From Embiotoca jacksoni (lineage: Eukaryota > Chordata > Actinopteri > Embiotocidae), in assembly GCA_022577435.1 (NCBI GenBank), contig JAKOON010000006.1, forward strand, positions 18,877,001 through 18,941,000: a DNA stretch of 64,000 nucleotides. The letters are read 5' to 3'. The translations under genes and the position numbers were made by a program. Position 1 is the stretch's first letter. Each line of letters begins with the position of its first letter. The notes under the pieces are model-generated. The model did no database searches and was not told where the DNA came from. It saw nothing but the letters and a program-made list of their open reading frames with translations. This document shows positions 13,796-24,529 of this stretch, one piece after another.

Positions 13796-15370
13796 CAGTG
13801 AAGGAAATCATTATTTGATCCCTTGCCGATTTTGTAAGTTCACCCACTGACAAAGAAATGAACGGTCTATAATTGTAATGGTAGGTTTATTTTAACAGTG
13901 AGACAGAATATAATTTTTTTTTTTTTTTTTTAAATCCAGAAAATCACATACAAAAGTTGATTTGAATTTGATTGTGTGAAATGAGTATTTGATCCGCTAC
14001 CAAAACATGACTCTACTTGGTGGAGAAACGCGAGCACAGAAGTCAGACGTTTCTTGTAGTTGATCACCAGGTTTGAATCATCTCAGGAGGGATTTTGTTC
14101 ACTCCTCTTTGCAGATCCTCTAAATCCTTAAGGTGGCTGTCGCTTGGCAACTCGAAGCTTCAGCTCCCTCCACAGATTTTCTATGGGTTTAAGACTCTGG
14201 AGACTGGCTCGGCCACTCCATGACCTTAATGTGCTTCTTCTTGAGCCTTCTTGAGTCCTTTGTTGCCTCGGCCATATGTTTTGGGTCATTGTCGTGCTGG
14301 AAGACCTGTCCACGACCCATTGTCAGTATCCTGGCTGAGGGAAGGAGGTTGTCGTCCAAGATTTCACGGTACATGGCCCCGTCCATCGTCCCCTCGATGC
14401 GGTGAAGTCGTCCTGTCCCCTTAGCAGAGAAACACCCCTAAAGCTTAATGTTTCCACCTCCATGCTTGACGGTGGTGACGGTGCTCTTGGGGTTATAGTC
14501 AGCATTTCTCTTCCTCCAAACACGGCGAGTTGAGTTGATGCCAAAGAGCTGGATTTTGGTCTCATCTGACCACATCACCTTCTCCCAAAACTTCTCTGAA
14601 TCATTCAGGTGTTCATTGGCCAACTTCAGACGCGCCTGTACGTGTTCCTTCTTGAGCAGGGGGACCTTGCAGCGCTGCAGGATTTTAATCCATTACGGTG
14701 TCGTGTGTTACCGATGGTTTTCTAGGTGACTGTGGTCCCAGCTGTCTTGAGATCATTAACAAGTTCCTCCCATGTAGTTCTGGGCTGATCCCTCACCTTT
14801 CTCATGATCATCGATACCCCATGAGGCCAGATCTTGTGTGGAACCTCAGACCGAGAGCGATTGATGGTCATTTTGTGTTTCTTCCATTTCCGATTAATCG
14901 CACCAACAGTTGTCTCCATCTCACCGAGCTGCTTGCCGATGGTCTTGTAGCCCATTCCAGCCTTGTGCAGGTCTACAATCTTGTCCTTGACGTCCTTAGA
15001 CAGCTCTTTGGTCTTTTCCATGGTGGAGAGGTTGGAATCTGATTGATTCATTCTGTGGACAGGTATCTTTTATACAGGTCATGAGTTGAGATTCAGAGTA
15101 CTTTCTTAAAGTGAGAGGACTAATCTAACCGGTCTGTGGGAGCCGGAATTCTTTCTGGTTGGTAGAGGATCAAATACTTATTTCACACAATCAAATACAA
15201 ATCAATTTATAACTTTTATATGATGTGATTTTCTGGATTTTTTTTGGGGGGGATATTCTGTCTCTCACTGTTAAAATAAACCTACCATTACAATTATAGA
15301 CCGTTCATTTCTTTGTCAGTGGGCAAACTTACAAAATTGGCACGGGATCCAATAATTATTTCCTTCACTG
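13796..15370 (-). mobile_element. Tc1-like DNA transposon with IR/DR-type terminal inverted repeats
   Basis: The outermost bases CAGTGAAGGAAAT (13796) and ATTTCCTTCACTG (ending 15370) are inverted copies, each flanked by a TA dinucleotide (13794-13795 and 15371-15372), the target duplication of Tc1/mariner elements. The inverted similarity extends about 210 bp on each side (about 13796-14005 and 15158-15370). Within each arm an outer and an inner copy of TATTTGATCC (about 13813 and 13986 on the left) lie about 170 bp apart. This is the IR/DR layout known from Sleeping Beauty-type fish transposons. The transposase relic is on the minus strand between the arms. Total length 1575 bp, typical of fish Tc1 elements. 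Confidence 0.93.
14128..15051 (-). pseudogene. Tc1-like transposase, inactivated
   Basis: Reading the minus strand, the N-terminal helix-turn-helix region is open from 15051 to 14722. The central part is in a different frame (about 14623-14438), with the first catalytic Asp in WSDETKIQLFG. A stop near 14438 follows the GGGN motif. The frame then continues from 14386 with the second Asp in QHDNDPKH, and a second frame change precedes the third catalytic residue (Glu of PIENLWREL, about 14150). All three members of the DD34E triad are therefore present, but at least two frame changes and one stop separate them. The element is non-autonomous as it stands. Confidence 0.9.
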
Positions 15371-15374
15371 TAGG

Positions 15375-15980
15375 TCACGGAAATTCAGCTTTTTAGTTGG
15401 TGAAATTCTGGAAAAACTCAGGGAATCTGACATTTGAATTTGAATGGGAAACCTGCGGATGAAACAAGACATTTGAATAGATCTTTTTCAATTCTGGGAG
15501 CTTGTGGTGGCTATTTCATAGAGCACAAACAATTTACTCATCAAGAAAATAATGATCAACTGATGAGGAAAAATTATCTAGTCTAGAAAATTTGAATCTA
15601 AAACTGCATTTCATGGGGTTTTTTTTGTTTTTTTTTATTTTTTGAGGAAGATATGACAAACCAATGTGTCCCTTAAGTCTGCTCATGTAGAGCTTGAATC
15701 TCCCACAATAATAGGGTACAGTCTGAGTTTGCTACATTGCCTTACATAGCTTCCTGTAGAATATGAAGAATCCACATCAGAAGTGTAGTCCTGGGACCTC
15801 CTCCTCTTAAACCGTTCAGATTTGCATTGTGCGATGTTACTAATGGTGCATTTTTGATCAGACTTCCTCGTCACTGCTGCAGCGCTGGAGGTGAACTCGC
15901 AGTAAAATAATAATAAAAATAAAAAACAGGTACATATCGTCTGTCCAGTGTTGGTCCGGTCCGGTATCACAGTCTGGAGG
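15375..15980. other. Intergenic, nothing recognised
   Basis: AT-rich stretch between the transposon and the 5' end of the SOUL gene; no gene or RNA seen. Confidence 0.5.
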
Positions 15981-16155
15981 CTGGTGCCAGCTCAGCCCCT
16001 CCCTCCCTCCCTCCCTCCCTCTCGCGAGCTGCAGCTGCACGTTGGTCCTCACTGCAGTCCGCAGTAAATCCACTGGCGCCCGTCAGAGTGCAGCAGACTG
16101 CAGTCTCCATCACACTGCTCCTCCCTGCGCTTCCCCGGCAGGTGGAAAGGACAAT
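15960..16155 (+). promoter_or_regulatory. Probable promoter and first exon of the SOUL-family gene
   Basis: GC-rich stretch with a (CCCT)n tract at about 15998-16020, ending in the exon 1 donor (AAT|GTGAGT) at 16155. The transcription start is not determinable here. It holds the first two bases of the start codon. Confidence 0.5.
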
Positions 16156-16619
16156 GTGAGTATCACCTCTTATGTTTTCTAGTTGAAGTAAAAAATCCAA
16201 AGCTACGATTATGATTTTTGATAGTTAAGAACTGACCACATCTGAGGCTTATTTTTAACGACTTTTTTTTTTTTTGTGGCGTCATGCTCAGGTGAAGTTG
16301 GTTTTTGCGTCGTCTGCCGTCATTGCGCATGCAGGAAATCCAACCGTTTTACTGAATATTTTGCAGGCTGCTTGTGCACTAACAGAGATGATATGAAACT
16401 GAATTAATGATTGTATTTGGAGACAATTCACCCTGTTCTTTAAAATCTTCTTTTGTTAAACCTTTTTTTTTTGTCTGTCATCGTCTGTTCGGTCTCATAA
16501 AACGGTAAAAAAAAAAAAAAAAAAAAAAAAAAAGGTTACGATCTGAACGCTTGACCTCAAAACGCCTTTGATTTTGAAAAGACAGCCTGATGATGCAGCA
16601 GATCTGTGGGTGTTGTGTG

Positions 16620-16654
<35 letters not shown>

Positions 16655-18668
16655 CGTGCGCGCGCGCGCGCGGGCGCGTTGCTCTAAGAGGCAGGGAAAC
16701 GTGTCCCGTTTCATCTCTGCAGTGCAAACTCCGGAATGCAGCACCCTGACGCGCAGACGGGCACACTGAAGATCTGTCCACCTCCTCAGATGTTTATGAC
16801 TTCTGTTTTTTTGCACATTTGTATTATACCTTCCTTAAAGAGTGAACCTGTTTGAGAAATTAAGATATCTTGTCCTTTACAGCAATTGTACTAAACATTT
16901 TATTTTGTAGTTTGTCATTCATTTCTCTTTAACTTGTACAATAAGGGCATATTGTATGGAGATGTTTGATTTGTGTGTCCTTCCCCCAGGGCTTTCATCT
17001 ACTCAGTCGTAGCGATTTTGGCCCTTGTGGTCTCAGCTGAAGGTAGTGTTGGGTAAGTTGAATGCTTCAGTTGGATGGATGTCGCCTTTACGTAGCTACC
17101 ACATGGCCAAAAGCACGTTGACATCAAAACAGACCCAAAATGTAAATGAAACCGCCACAAATTCATCTGGCAGATACGTTCCTCCATTTTACCCCCCCAA
17201 CACTGTGATGCCGAGCAGAGGATCGATCCGTGACCACTCCCAGCACCTGAGTTACAGTCACCGCATGTAACAATGTCCAACATCTTTCCAACACAAAGGG
17301 CATTAATGCGCTATTACAGAAAGCCTCCACCCCAGAATAGATTTTAATGAGATCTTGGAAGCTGTGCTGCGGGGATTGTTTTCTTTCCCCATTCAGCCAC
17401 GAGAGCATTAGAGGGATCGGGTACTAACAAAGTTTCTGAAGACAAACAAGGAATTACATTGTGACACCCGTAACACCTCTGAACTTAAAGGTGGGTGGAG
17501 CGCTGTCTGGCTCAAGGTCAAAGCTGAAAGCAAAGGTGGTGGTGCACATCTTTTAAAGTCCTCTTGAAGTCCAGTCGTTTTGTTGCTTTCCTTCATTCTT
17601 TTTCTTTATACTTTGTGGGTTATATATGTATTTTTATTGATGGATCGTATGGTCGTTCTGTCAGTCTGTCTACTCACCACTTTGGTCCGGCCTGAAACAT
17701 CTCTACTCGATGGATTGACATAAATTTTGTTCCAGATACTCAACATCCCCCGAGGGTAAATTCTGAAGCCTTTAATGAACTGCTAACTTTCCCTTTAGTG
17801 ACAGCAGCAGGTCAAACTTTATTAATTATTTAGTGATTTACTTTACCTACTTCATGGATATCTCGGCTTCCATGACTTTTCCTCTACCGTCAGTTTATTT
17901 TTGTCACATTGTGAAATGCCTGGATAACTATTGGATGGATTACCATTTAAATTTGGCAAACATTCACGTTCCCCTCAGGAATAAATTGCGGTTACGTTGA
18001 TCTCCCGACTTTCAATCCAGCAACTTTCAGTGTCATTGTCACATCATATATTAGCATTGTCATTGGGAGCATGTTAGCATGCTAATGTTGTGGCTGACTC
18101 CATCCTCCCACAGATGCGAGCATGACTGTAGACCGCCAGTCCTATCCCTTGTTTTATAATGCATTATATATATATCTATATATATATTCATAAATAAAGT
18201 TTGATTGCTCGTCACTGCTGAGACTTCCAGTTCATCCCAAAGGTGGATGGATCGGATTGAGCTCAGGGTTCTGCACAGACCAGAGAAGTTCCTCCACACC
18301 AGACAGGGAAAACATTTCTTTATGGACCTGGCGTTGTGCGTGGCAGAGTGCCCAGTTGAAAAAGCGAAATGCTTTCCTTAAACTGTCACCACAAAGCTGG
18401 AAGACCACTGTTGTCTAAAATGTCAGTGCGTGTAGCGACATTTAAGGTTTTCTTAATCTGAACAAGTCAAGTCCAAACGTTTAAAATCAAAGGTGTCCAC
18501 GTGCTCATGTCCGTATAGTGTTGCTGGGTTATAATATTGTTTTTAAATGCCACTTCATTATAGACTGAGTACCAACACCAGCTTCTGCACGGAGTCAAAG
18601 GAGTGTCTGGAATATGAGCTGGTCTGCAAAACAGATGAGTACGAAGTGAGTGAAAACCCCCATCAGCT

Positions 18669-18729
<61 letters not shown>

Positions 18730-21287
18730 ACATACATGGCTTGTGTATCTCACAGCTATCGTTGTTTGTGTTCAGGTGCGACACTACAGCCCCACTCGCT
18801 GGGTGTCAACAGATGCCGAAGCCTATTTCATGGGAGTGGGTGCAGCCATGGCTTTCAGGAAACTTTTCCTGTACATCACCGGAGCCAATGAAGGAGGTGA
18901 GGACAGGACGGGAGGGGCAAGTCAAGCTGTGATGGTGTGTGTCTGCGTTGTTCATTTTATTTGTGTGTGTGTCCCGGGCAGGCGTCCAGATGGAGATGAC
19001 CGCCCCTGTCCTGGTCAAGGTCCCAGAGGAGACCAAGATGTGGGAGCCGGCTATCTACACGCTCAACTTCCCGCTGCCTGCAGCCTATCAGGACAAGCCG
19101 CCTGCACCCACTAATGACAAGGTGAGCTGACACATGATGAGCCAATAGGTGCAGAGTGAGGCAGTTTTTCTGGAGCCGGCCGGCTGCCTTTTCCTGTAAT
19201 GAGATCAAATGCTGTTTATCCTCCCAGTATACGTGTGTAATCTGATCAGTGATTTTTGCTTCCAGATCAATAGAGAGCACTGATGGATGTACAGTATTTA
19301 GTGCTGCTCTCACTCAGCAGAATATAAATAAATAGTGCTGCTTCAGGAAGGTGTCAGTGCTTCCTGTGGGTCCTGTATGTGTTTTATGATTTCATCATCA
19401 TGAAATGGTTCAGAAATAAAGGACTTCATAACTCAATATACAGCATTCAGTCCAGTGTTAGCAGGAGGTCAATTATAGTTTATGTTTTAATGATTTCCAC
19501 CAAAACACATTGATGAGGGTGGAGCAAACATTTATAAGCATCTGAGTTTACCACTTTTTTGTGTCCACCGGTATGTGCACATTTGCGATTTCACCGAGGA
19601 CTTGAGCAGAGTGCACATCACATCTTGAGTCAAAATCATGAAATCACCAACAGAGACCCTTGAAATGCTTCAAAAAATCAACAGTGTCCGAGGTGACATT
19701 TGTGTTTTACGAGGGGCAGAATCTCCAAAACCCAAAAAAGTTGCATCAGGCCGGGAGCTGACCCGCCGGGTTTTCTTTGACATTTGCCGGATTGTGCTCT
19801 TTAAACTCGTCCCCCAGGATCAGACTGTCAGCAGCGAGTTCTACTGCGATATGTTGAGGTGTCTGAGAGAAACAATCTGGTGCTAATGACCTGAACTGTG
19901 GCACAATAACACCCAGGTTCTCCAACATGAGAATGCACCTGCAACAGCACAATGGTTGCTCCCCATCACCGGATTCAGCTCCCTCTAACTTCTTTCTGTT
20001 CCGCAAAAATGAGACACAAAATTTGATGTGCAGATCGCCGCTCAACTTTCAGAACCATGGTGACAAAAATGTGTATAACTCAGGTACTGATGTTGATCAG
20101 GTGAAGAATCTTGGGATAATGACTCCTGAAGGTTATAGCTTCCCCCTGCTCCATGCACGTCACGGTGCTGTGCTCCATTCATGCGCAACAGCAGCAGTCT
20201 GAGAAGTCTTTGATTGCCCCTTTTATAGTCATATTTTCATAAATTGCCTCTCTAACATTTAATTTAGTAGAATAATTCTTTCTTCTTTTCCAGTCACGTT
20301 TCAGCATCAGGCTTTATTTCGTTCCTGTGACCGAGAAGCTTTCTGGTTAATAGACTATAGCCTACCTAAAAATAAAGTTAGTAGCACATAACGACTGGCA
20401 TTATCTTAAGTCATCGTATTGTGACTATACGAAGTTTAAGGATATTAATGTCAGGTTTTTGATCCCGAATGAAGTTTTCGGAAATGTCTGCCCTTCAAAT
20501 GGTTCTTACTGTAGCTTCACATTCTGCATTATGTATCCATGGTAACGTAAACTTTTGTAATTGTATTTGTGCTGCGTTCTCCGCTGCACTGGACTTTTGT
20601 CCGTACTGCGGTGTTGCCTTGGTGTTTGCTGATGTCGCATCTCTGTCACCTGCGCAGCTGTATTTCACGGAGATGCCGGAGATGGACGTGTACGTGAGGA
20701 CTTATGGAGGCTGGATGCTGTCGGTCACCTCCAGGGTTCACGCCCACCTGCTGACCAAAGAGCTGGAGAGGGTTCGAGCCTCCTACAACCACAGCTATCA
20801 CTACGGAGTCGGCTACGACAGGTGTCCCACACACATCTAGCATTTCACAGTTCTGTCGGAGCAGTCATGACTTTTATTTTTGCACAAATCATCCATGTAC
20901 AGAGATTTAATATTCTAGTGAGGGATTTATTTATTTTGCCATCAGTCAATGAGCGTAACTTTTAGTACAGGGGCCTCCGACCTTTTTTCCCTCTAAGAGC
21001 TCCTGAAAGAAACACGTCTAGATCAAAACCTGGTACATAGCCGGACCCTGTGTGAAACTATTAATATTACCTTGGCTTCCCACTCAAGTAAGTCTATGTG
21101 TGGGAAACCTTCTACGAGGTACTCGGAATCAGGTCGCGCGCTACGGAAAGTTTGCGAGCCGCAGGTTGGAGACCCTTGTGTCACAAGTTACAACTACATA
21201 GAGAAGTCAATTTTGAGGGTTGCATGGACTTGGTCTTGATAGATTACACGCAACTCACTTTTGTTGTGTTTGTCTTCTTGCTCTTTT

Positions 21288-21346
<59 letters not shown>

Positions 21347-21902
21347 TCCCTTGAAGCTGTTGAACAGGCACAATGAGGTGTGGTATGTGGCAGAGGGCGA
21401 GCCAGTTTGCAAAGACCCACAGGAGCCGACTCCTCCACACACGCCCAGGCCGACTCCGACCGAATCTCCCACAGACTCCTCGTCTGACCCCCTCCCACAC
21501 ACACTCTCTGATTCGCCCTCACTCACTCACTCTAACCTGTCTTCCAACACGACCTCAAACACGACCTCCAACTTAAACTCGACCTCCAACTTAAACACGA
21601 CCTCCAACTTAAACACGACCTACAACTCCTCTTCACTGCAGCCCTCTGACACATCCACTCCCCCCCCATCTCACGCTCCATCCAGTCCCGCATCCGACCT
21701 GCCCGCCGACGCCGCGTTCAGCAATCCCCCGACCTCCGCCCAGATCCTGCTGGACCCAACCACCAACTCTTCCGATCCCGTCTCGGTGAGCCCATCACTG
21801 GAGCCGCAGTCTGACGCTGCCCTGTGGAACAACACAGCTCACAGCCCTGTGGACACGCGAGGTGACAGTGACCCTGTCGTCAAGCCGGAGGATGCTCATT
21901 AG
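16154..21902 (+). CDS. Secreted SOUL/HEBP-family heme-binding protein with mucin-like C-terminal tail
   Basis: Seven exons join in frame to give 375 codons: 16154-16155 (first two bases of ATG), 16990-17052, 18564-18645, 18776-18896, 18982-19121, 20658-20821, 21347-21902 (TAG). The context ACAATGG across the first junction is a strong Kozak site. Residues 1-20 form a signal peptide (MAFIYSVVAILALVVSAEGS). The SOUL domain (about 30-215) includes VRHYSPTRWVSTDAE, FRKLFLYITGANEGG, MEMTAPVLVKV, YVRTYGGW and SPLKLLNRHNEVWYV, which match vertebrate HEBP2-type proteins. HEBP/SOUL proteins bind tetrapyrroles; cytosolic ones lack a signal peptide, so this one is probably secreted or luminal. Residues about 216-375 form a low-complexity Ser/Thr/Pro/Asn tail with nine N-X-S/T sequons. 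Teleosts have several soul paralogues; I cannot name this one safely. Four Cys near residues 30-45 and one at about 212 could form disulfides. Confidence 0.87.
16621..16672. repeat. Alternating (TG)n(CG)n tract, potential Z-DNA
   Basis: Fifty-two consecutive bases alternate pyrimidine-purine without interruption: a TG block followed by mixed CGTG and then a pure CG block. It lies in intron 1 of the SOUL gene, about 465 bp after the first exon. A run of about thirty A lies just upstream (16505-16533). Confidence 0.9.
17640..18095 (+). repeat. Teleost interspersed repeat with GTTAGCATGCTAA signature
   Basis: The stretch contains phrases such as ACTATTGGATGGATTACCAT, TTCACGTTCCCCTCAGGA and GTTAGCATGCTAATGTTG. 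These recur in a very abundant non-coding interspersed repeat of percomorph fish. A related, more degraded copy is at about 38680-38945. No coding capacity is visible. It lies in a SOUL-gene intron. Boundaries are approximate and identification is from memory. Confidence 0.6.
18669..18735. repeat. (AC)n microsatellite
   Basis: Over thirty AC units, beginning 24 nt after the exon 3 donor of the SOUL gene (18646). Read directly. Confidence 0.97.
19590..20220 (+). mobile_element. Mariner-family transposon relic in a SOUL-gene intron
   Basis: Plus-strand pieces resemble mariner transposase in the expected order. They are an N-terminal EQ-A-H...SPTETLEMLQKI stretch (about 19604-19680), a central VPQDQTVSSEFYCDMLRCL piece (about 19810-19865), and a later SAPSNFFLFRK piece (about 19975-20010) equivalent to the conserved 'DLAPxDFFLF' motif. 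The frame is broken repeatedly and much of the DNA-binding and first-catalytic region is missing. The last 150 bp (about 20060-20215) are clearly homologous to 59915-60080 in this window. Confidence 0.75.
20225..20657 (+). other. SOUL-gene intron 5, remainder
   Basis: Nothing recognised apart from the acceptor at 20656-20657. A spurious open frame continues upstream of the exon (from 20469) but is not supported by the family's sequence. Confidence 0.5.
21291..21344 (+). repeat. (GT)n microsatellite abutting a 3' splice site
   Basis: Twenty-seven GT units run directly into the AG acceptor (21345-21346) of the last SOUL-gene exon. There is no separate run of pyrimidines between the repeat and the AG; the only pyrimidine-rich stretch (TTGTCTTCTTGCTCTTTTCC) lies upstream of the repeat. 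Confidence 0.95.
21543..21627 (+). repeat. In-frame coding minisatellite in the SOUL tail
   Basis: An 18-nt unit (ACCTCCAACTTAAACACG and variants) is repeated about three to four times, preceded by shorter 12-nt related units. Each unit adds one or two N-X-T/S glycosylation sequons (SNLNTT). The period is a multiple of three, so copy-number changes keep the frame. Confidence 0.85.
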
Positions 21903-22349
21903 CAACAGGCAGATGTGATTCAAGCAGCTATTCCAGGTATATTAACATGGAATCTAAATAGAAAGCAAAACACTAGAGGTGTGACGGAAACATGAGTGAA
22001 TGTGTGCGATAGATGGCCAGGCTGTTCTCTTCCTCCTTATCTCTCTATTCCTGTGTGTTACACCGACTCCTCCTTATGGCACTTAGTGTTTTAACTCTAT
22101 GTTCTATCTATCACAGCTTTGCACCTGCAGCTTCCTGTATCACTGAACACATGCCTTTCCACTTTGTCGTTCTGAGATTATCATCATAGAATTAAGTGTA
22201 TGTATTAGTTAGAGAGTAAGTATTCAAAGTTATTGTGTTGATTCTCAAAGCTAGCGCTGAAGGCAGGAACAGACATCCTCTAACATCAGTTTAATCCAAA
22301 AACAAACTGGTAGGACTTCACTGGAAATCGGTGTAATTGATTTAATAAA
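21903..22349 (+). other. Probable 3' UTR of the SOUL gene with polyadenylation signal
   Basis: Non-coding sequence follows the TAG, with AATAAA at 22344-22349. A later AATAAA at about 22899 is an alternative. Confidence 0.45.
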
Positions 22350-23660
22350 ATGCTGGGGCTAACCAAAGTAGAGCTTCATATCGGAGGAAACTTAACTATC
22401 TTAATGTGGAGTTTGAGGCTGTAATTAGTGATTCTTGAAACTTTCTGTCCGGCCACCACTTCCTACAAACTTCATCAGTTACTTTCATGACACCTGTGGC
22501 AACATATTGGTGAATCATCATAAAATCAGGCAAAGTATTCATTGGGATCTTTGTTGCAATCTTAAACCTAACTACTAATATTGAAATTTACTAAATTATT
22601 ATAATTATTTAAATTTGACTTGGTATTAAACTTTACCCCCCCCCCTCCAGTATTTGTGCTGAAAAGTGCCTGCCGAACACTGGCCATATATTTTGCATTT
22701 TAAATATATTTTCACTTATATTTTGGAATTCATTCCCCTTTTTGCTGTATTTGCTTTGGCCAGTTCAGTGAAGCTATTTATTCTGACAATATAAATGGAT
22801 TGTGACACGAGGGATATCAACAAAATAGTATGCCATGTACAACATGTCTCGTTGTGAGATGTTCCCTGAATTTTTCATTTTAAAAGCTCAGCAAAAGTAA
22901 ATAAAAGCAATAGTTATTTTAAAGTTTTTGAATGAAGTCGTCTAACTCACATAAGTCAGTCATTAAATATTTACACCAATTAAGTTTTCTTTCCACTAAC
23001 TTGGATCAAAATGTTTTGGGACTAAATTAGATGCCCTCATATTCAGACTTATTCTCCCAGTTTAAGCAGTTACACATGAATCTATCAAAAATGTTTAAAA
23101 TTACTTTCCCCACCAAATTCCCCAAGTCTGTTGTTTCGTGCTTCCCAACATTATTTTAAAGGCACTGTTGAGTGTTTGACCACTAGAGGCACTGAAGAGC
23201 AGGTTTGTTGCATTTGTATCTGGTGTTTTACCAGCACGTAGAGGACGATGTCAGGTCCAACATGATACATGTGATGTGGCAGAATGACAACAGCTGGTGA
23301 CACTAATTTGTCATAACAGGAAGAAATTTACCAGTGAAGATGAAAAACATTACAAGTCAATTAACACTGCAGTAATTGGGCTTTAAGTAAACTTATGGCC
23401 ATTTCTTTAGCTGCATCTGTTGAACTGCTCATTGAAGCAGCTCAAGCTCCAACTTCTAAAATGTGTGTGCTTCATAAACATCGTCAATTTAGCAGCGCAG
23501 AAGATCTTTACAATCACCCAAGATCAGTGTCACCGACTCAGTATTCGATTAAAAGCCAAATATAGTCACAATCTTCCCTTCTTTTTCTGAATTATGTCAT
23601 TGCGTTCACAAGTATAAGATGGACATGTGGTACCAGATCTATAAACAGTGGAATGTTATC
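22350..23660. other. Intergenic, nothing recognised
   Basis: AT-rich sequence with no gene, RNA or clear mobile element. Confidence 0.5.
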
Positions 23661-23669
23661 TATTCATCG

Positions 23670-24290
23670 TTGAGTCCCAGTGAATGTTTGCTGTACATTT
23701 CAAGAAAGTCCTTAGAGGCATTTCTGAGATATGGAGTTCAAAATAATGGGATGGACGTGAGGTCTCAGTGGCCTTGACCTTTGATCACCAAATACTTGAT
23801 GTAATGAACCTCGATTCTCAGTGAAAGTTTGTACCAAATTCGAAGAAACTCCTTAAAGGCATTTCTTATATATTGCATTCATGAGAGTGGAACCGGCAGA
23901 TGTGAGATCACAGTGACCTTGACTTTTGGCAAGTTTTTGACAACTACCAAAATTGAATCAGTGGATTCTTGAATCCACTTTGAACGTTTGTGTCAAATCC
24001 AAAGAAATTCCTTCAAGGCATTCCTGAGATAATGGTTTCATGAGATTGGGACAGATTGATGGGACGGATATAAGAACACAGCCTCTTTGACCGTTGACAA
24101 CCAAAACCTAATCAGTTCATCATTGAGTCGAAGTGAACATTTGTACCAAATTTGAAGAAACTCTTTAAAGGCATTTTTGAGACTTCACATTCACGAGAAT
24201 AAGACCGACATATTTACGTAGAGATGGACAGACAACTCGGAAAAACATAATGCCTCCGGCTACGGCTGTCACCGGCACGGAGGCAAGAAA
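23670..24290. repeat. Degenerate tandem repeat, unit about 140-160 bp, four copies
   Basis: The phrase GTGAA-GTTTGTACCAAAT-GAAGAAA-TCCTT-AAGGCATT recurs at about 23682, 23821, 23981 and 24134. Between copies there is a shared 'AGTGACCTTGACCTTTGA' segment. The block ends in ATGCCTCCGGCTACGGCTG (about 24250-24270), a terminal phrase I associate with an abundant teleost repeat family. No coding potential. Confidence 0.75.
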
Positions 24291-24319
24291 ACATCCAGTG
24301 AGCTGCAGTTCTCTGTGTG

Positions 24320-24522
24320 AGTTTTAAGAAGAATGACCCGACTGGTTCAAGCAGATTTGCGATTCCTGCTGCAACATTCGATGGTACGGTCCGAATTTGG
24401 CACAAACAACACATAAGCATGGATCCATCTTGCCCTCTATCAATAATTCACTCTAGTGGTGGTGTAATAGTGTGGGCAATGTTTTCTTGGCACACTTTTG
24501 GCCAACTGAGCATCATTTAAAC
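24320..24522 (+). mobile_element. Tc1-like transposon fragment
   Basis: Plus-strand sequence from AGAAGAATGACCCGACTGGT to the TTTTCTTGGCACACTTTTGG phrase resembles the middle of a widespread fish Tc1-family element. Two separated parts of that element are joined here, so it is internally deleted. No intact frame and no terminal repeats are visible. Confidence 0.6.
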
Positions 24523-24529
24523 AAAACAA

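Noticed and set aside
18947..19114. Alternative frames across the SOUL exon at 18982-19121
   Set aside because: They are shadows of the real frame, which carries MEMTAPVLVKV and joins in phase to both neighbours.
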